From Rothia mucilaginosa ATCC 25296 (GTDB taxonomy: Bacteria > Actinomycetota > Actinomycetes > Actinomycetales > Micrococcaceae): 64,000 nucleotides of DNA. The stretch is taken from NCBI RefSeq assembly GCF_000175615.1, contig NZ_ACVO01000015.1, positions 310,001-374,000 of the forward strand, read 5' to 3'. The notes below the pieces were generated by a model. That model saw only the letters and a program-made list of their open reading frames with translations, was not told the DNA's origin and did no database searches. Positions 62,573-64,000 of this stretch are shown here, piece after piece. How positions within the stretch are numbered: the stretch's first letter is position 1; every line of letters starts with the position of its first letter. The position numbers and the translations under genes are program-made.

Positions 62573-64000
62573 ATGGCACAGCCTACAGAGACTTCCGGCG
62601 CTGCATCGGAAGCCACCCCCGCAGAGGGTGAACTGAAGCGAGGCCTCTCCGCCCGCCACATGCAGATGATTGCAATCGGCGGCGCAATCGGCACCGGCCT
62701 CTTCGTCGCCTCCGGTAAGACCATCTCCACCGCAGGCCCCGGCGGCGCAATCCTCGCCTACGCCCTCATCGGCATCATGGTGCTCTTCCTCATGCAGTCC
62801 CTCGGCGAGATGGCTGCGCACCTGCCCGTCCCCGGCGCATTCCAGACCTACGCGGCACGCTACGTGTCCCCGTCCTTCGGCTTCGCCATGGGTTGGAACT
62901 ACTGGTTCAACTGGGCGATTACCGTCGCCGCCGAGCTCGTCGCCGTCGGCGAGGTGATGAGGTACTGGTTCCCGGACATCCCATCCTGGGTGTGGGCGGC
63001 AGGATTCCTCGTGCTGCTGACCGGCATCAACGCCCTCTCGGCACGCTCCTACGGTGAAAGCGAATTCTGGCTCGCCACCATCAAGGTCGTTACGGTGGTC
63101 GTCTTCCTCATCGCGGGTATCGCCATGATCTTCGGCATCCTGGGTGGTAGCTCCCCGGGCGTCTCCAACTGGACCGTCGGTGAGGCACCCTTCGTCGGCG
63201 GCGCACCCGCCGTACTCGCCATCTTCATGGTGGCAGGCTTCTCCTTCCAGGGCACCGAAATGATTGGTGTGGCTGCCGGCGAATCTGAGAACCCCCGCCG
63301 CGACGTGCCCCGCGCACTGACCAGCGTGTTCTGGCGCATCATGCTCTTCTACATCGGTGCGATGGTCGTCATCGGCTTCCTGATTCCTTACTCCGACCCG
63401 AACCTGCTCACCGCAGCGGACGGCAACATCAACATCTCCCCGTTCACCCTCATCTTCGAGCGTGCGGGCATTGCCTTCGCGGCAGCCATCATGAACGCCG
63501 TGATCCTCTCCGCAGTGCTCTCTGCAGGTAACTCGGGCCTGTACGTTTCGGCTCGTATGCTTTTCGCGCTCGCCCAGGAGGGTAAGGCACCGAAGATGTT
63601 CACCCGCATCAACTCCGGCGGCGTGCCCATGAACGCGCTGCTGGCTACCGCAGCTATCGGCGCGGTCGGCTTCATCGCCGCACTGCTCTCGCCCGATGGT
63701 GCGTACCTGTGGCTGGTGAACGTGTCCGGTCTGGCTGGCTTCATCACCTGGGTGGGTATCGCCGTGGCTCACTACCGTTTCCGCCGCGCGTACCTGAAGC
63801 AGGGCAATAGCCTGAAGGACCTGCCTTACGTGGCGCCGTTCTTCCCCGCGGGCCCGATTATCGCCTTCCTCATGTGCCTGGTCGTTATTGGCGGCCAGAA
63901 CTACGAGGCGTTCCTGAGCGGCGACTGGGCTGGCGTGCTCAGCTCCTACATTGGTCTGCCCGTGATTATCGCGGTCTGGCTGGTGCACCGCGTGGTCACT
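62573..64000 (+). CDS. Amino acid permease, LysP-like (3' end outside window)
   Basis: APC-superfamily permease; 476 codons are present and the frame is open to the edge. RGLSARHMQMIAIGGAIGTGLFVASGKTISTAGPGGAILAY is the amino acid transporter signature; GEMAAHLPVPGAFQTYAARYV, FSFQGTEMIGVAAGESENPRR and SANSG-like AGNSGLYVSARML follow. The close match to E. coli LysP (lysine) is from memory, and related permeases carry other cationic or aromatic amino acids. AGAAAGAAG lies about 8 nt before ATG 62573. A long minus-strand frame here is a shadow. Confidence 0.88.
   Translation, partial: MAQPTETSGAASEATPAEGELKRGLSARHMQMIAIGGAIGTGLFVASGKTISTAGPGGAILAYALIGIMVLFLMQSLGEMAAHLPVPGAFQTYAARYVSPSFGFAMGWNYWFNWAITVAAELVAVGEVMRYWFPDIPSWVWAAGFLVLLTGINALSARSYGESEFWLATIKVVTVVVFLIAGIAMIFGILGGSSPGVSNWTVGEAPFVGGAPAVLAIFMVAGFSFQGTEMIGVAAGESENPRRDVPRALTSVFWRIMLFYIGAMVVIGFLIPYSDPNLLTAADGNINISPFTLIFERAGIAFAAAIMNAVILSAVLSAGNSGLYVSARMLFALAQEGKAPKMFTRINSGGVPMNALLATAAIGAVGFIAALLSPDGAYLWLVNVSGLAGFITWVGIAVAHYRFRRAYLKQGNSLKDLPYVAPFFPAGPIIAFLMCLVVIGGQNYEAFLSGDWAGVLSSYIGLPVIIAVWLVHRVVT

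Noticed and set aside
62555..63988. Long (477-codon) minus-strand frame at the end of the window
   Set aside because: It lies opposite a clear amino acid permease whose frame runs off the window; the composition (Gly, Asp, His, Glu) is typical of an antisense frame.

Overview
The window is a 64 kb stretch of a chromosome from a fairly GC-rich actinobacterium. The amino-acid sequences, the guaB-guaB3-guaA arrangement, the small Micrococcaceae-type conserved proteins, frequent GTG starts and many apparently leaderless genes point to Micrococcaceae, most likely Rothia (R. mucilaginosa-like). That assignment is recognition from memory, not a database result. No rRNA, tRNA, CRISPR array, transposase or prophage gene was found. 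Almost the whole window is coding, separated by short intergenic regions rich in perfect-stem terminators.

Layout. 1-3.8 kb: end of alr followed by the t6A tRNA-modification set tsaE-tsaB-rimI-tsaD. 3.9-6.8 kb, minus strand: a glutamate-cysteine-ligase-like enzyme and a THUMP-like methyltransferase. 7.0-9.0 kb: groES-groEL behind a good sigma-70 promoter with half a CIRCE element. 9.3-13.9 kb: purine genes guaB, guaB3 and guaA. 14.0-14.9 kb: a Phd/VapC toxin-antitoxin pair between two near-identical terminators. 15-16.8 kb: a small membrane protein and an AEC-type transporter. 17-24.8 kb: an alpha-glucoside/maltose unit. On the minus strand it has a MapP-like sugar phosphatase and two GH13 glucosidases; on the plus strand a PTS EIICB and an RpiR/SIS regulator, with a 420 bp control region between them.

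24.9-29.8 kb: a membrane protein, a very large DUF4011/SF1-like protein with degenerate ATPase motifs, and its small partner. 29.9-38 kb: FmdB, 5-FTHF cyclo-ligase, galU, a Pro/Ala/Gln-rich membrane protein, a DedA-like protein, a LysR-type ligand domain without a DNA-binding domain, a Nudix hydrolase and an OpuAC-like lipoprotein. 38-43.5 kb: alaA-like aminotransferase, xseB/xseA, a membrane protein and ispH. 43.6-48 kb: a repeat region, an ABC-2 exporter and a DesK/DesR-like two-component system. 48-49.3 kb: ychF.

49.7-53.6 kb is the most unusual part. It is a compact operon of seven genes with overlapping or closely spaced ends: Asp23/Gls24-type proteins, a DUF2273-like miniprotein, two membrane-anchored relatives (DUF6286-like and AmaP-like), an ECF-type sigma factor and two further Asp23-like proteins. 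It lies between two copies of the same 38 bp terminator palindrome. I read it as a self-contained envelope-stress module.

53.7-64 kb: a molbindin (Mop), PhnA/YjdM, a GlsB-type protein, a DoxX protein, a 23-residue DLW-39-like miniprotein, an LppP/LprE lipoprotein, a membrane protein that looks split by a frameshift, thiol peroxidase, azlD-azlC plus a second azlC, an OsmC protein, and the start of a LysP-like amino acid permease that runs off the window. At least twelve genes carry a -10-like hexamer 6-7 nt before the start codon, which suggests that leaderless transcription is common here.
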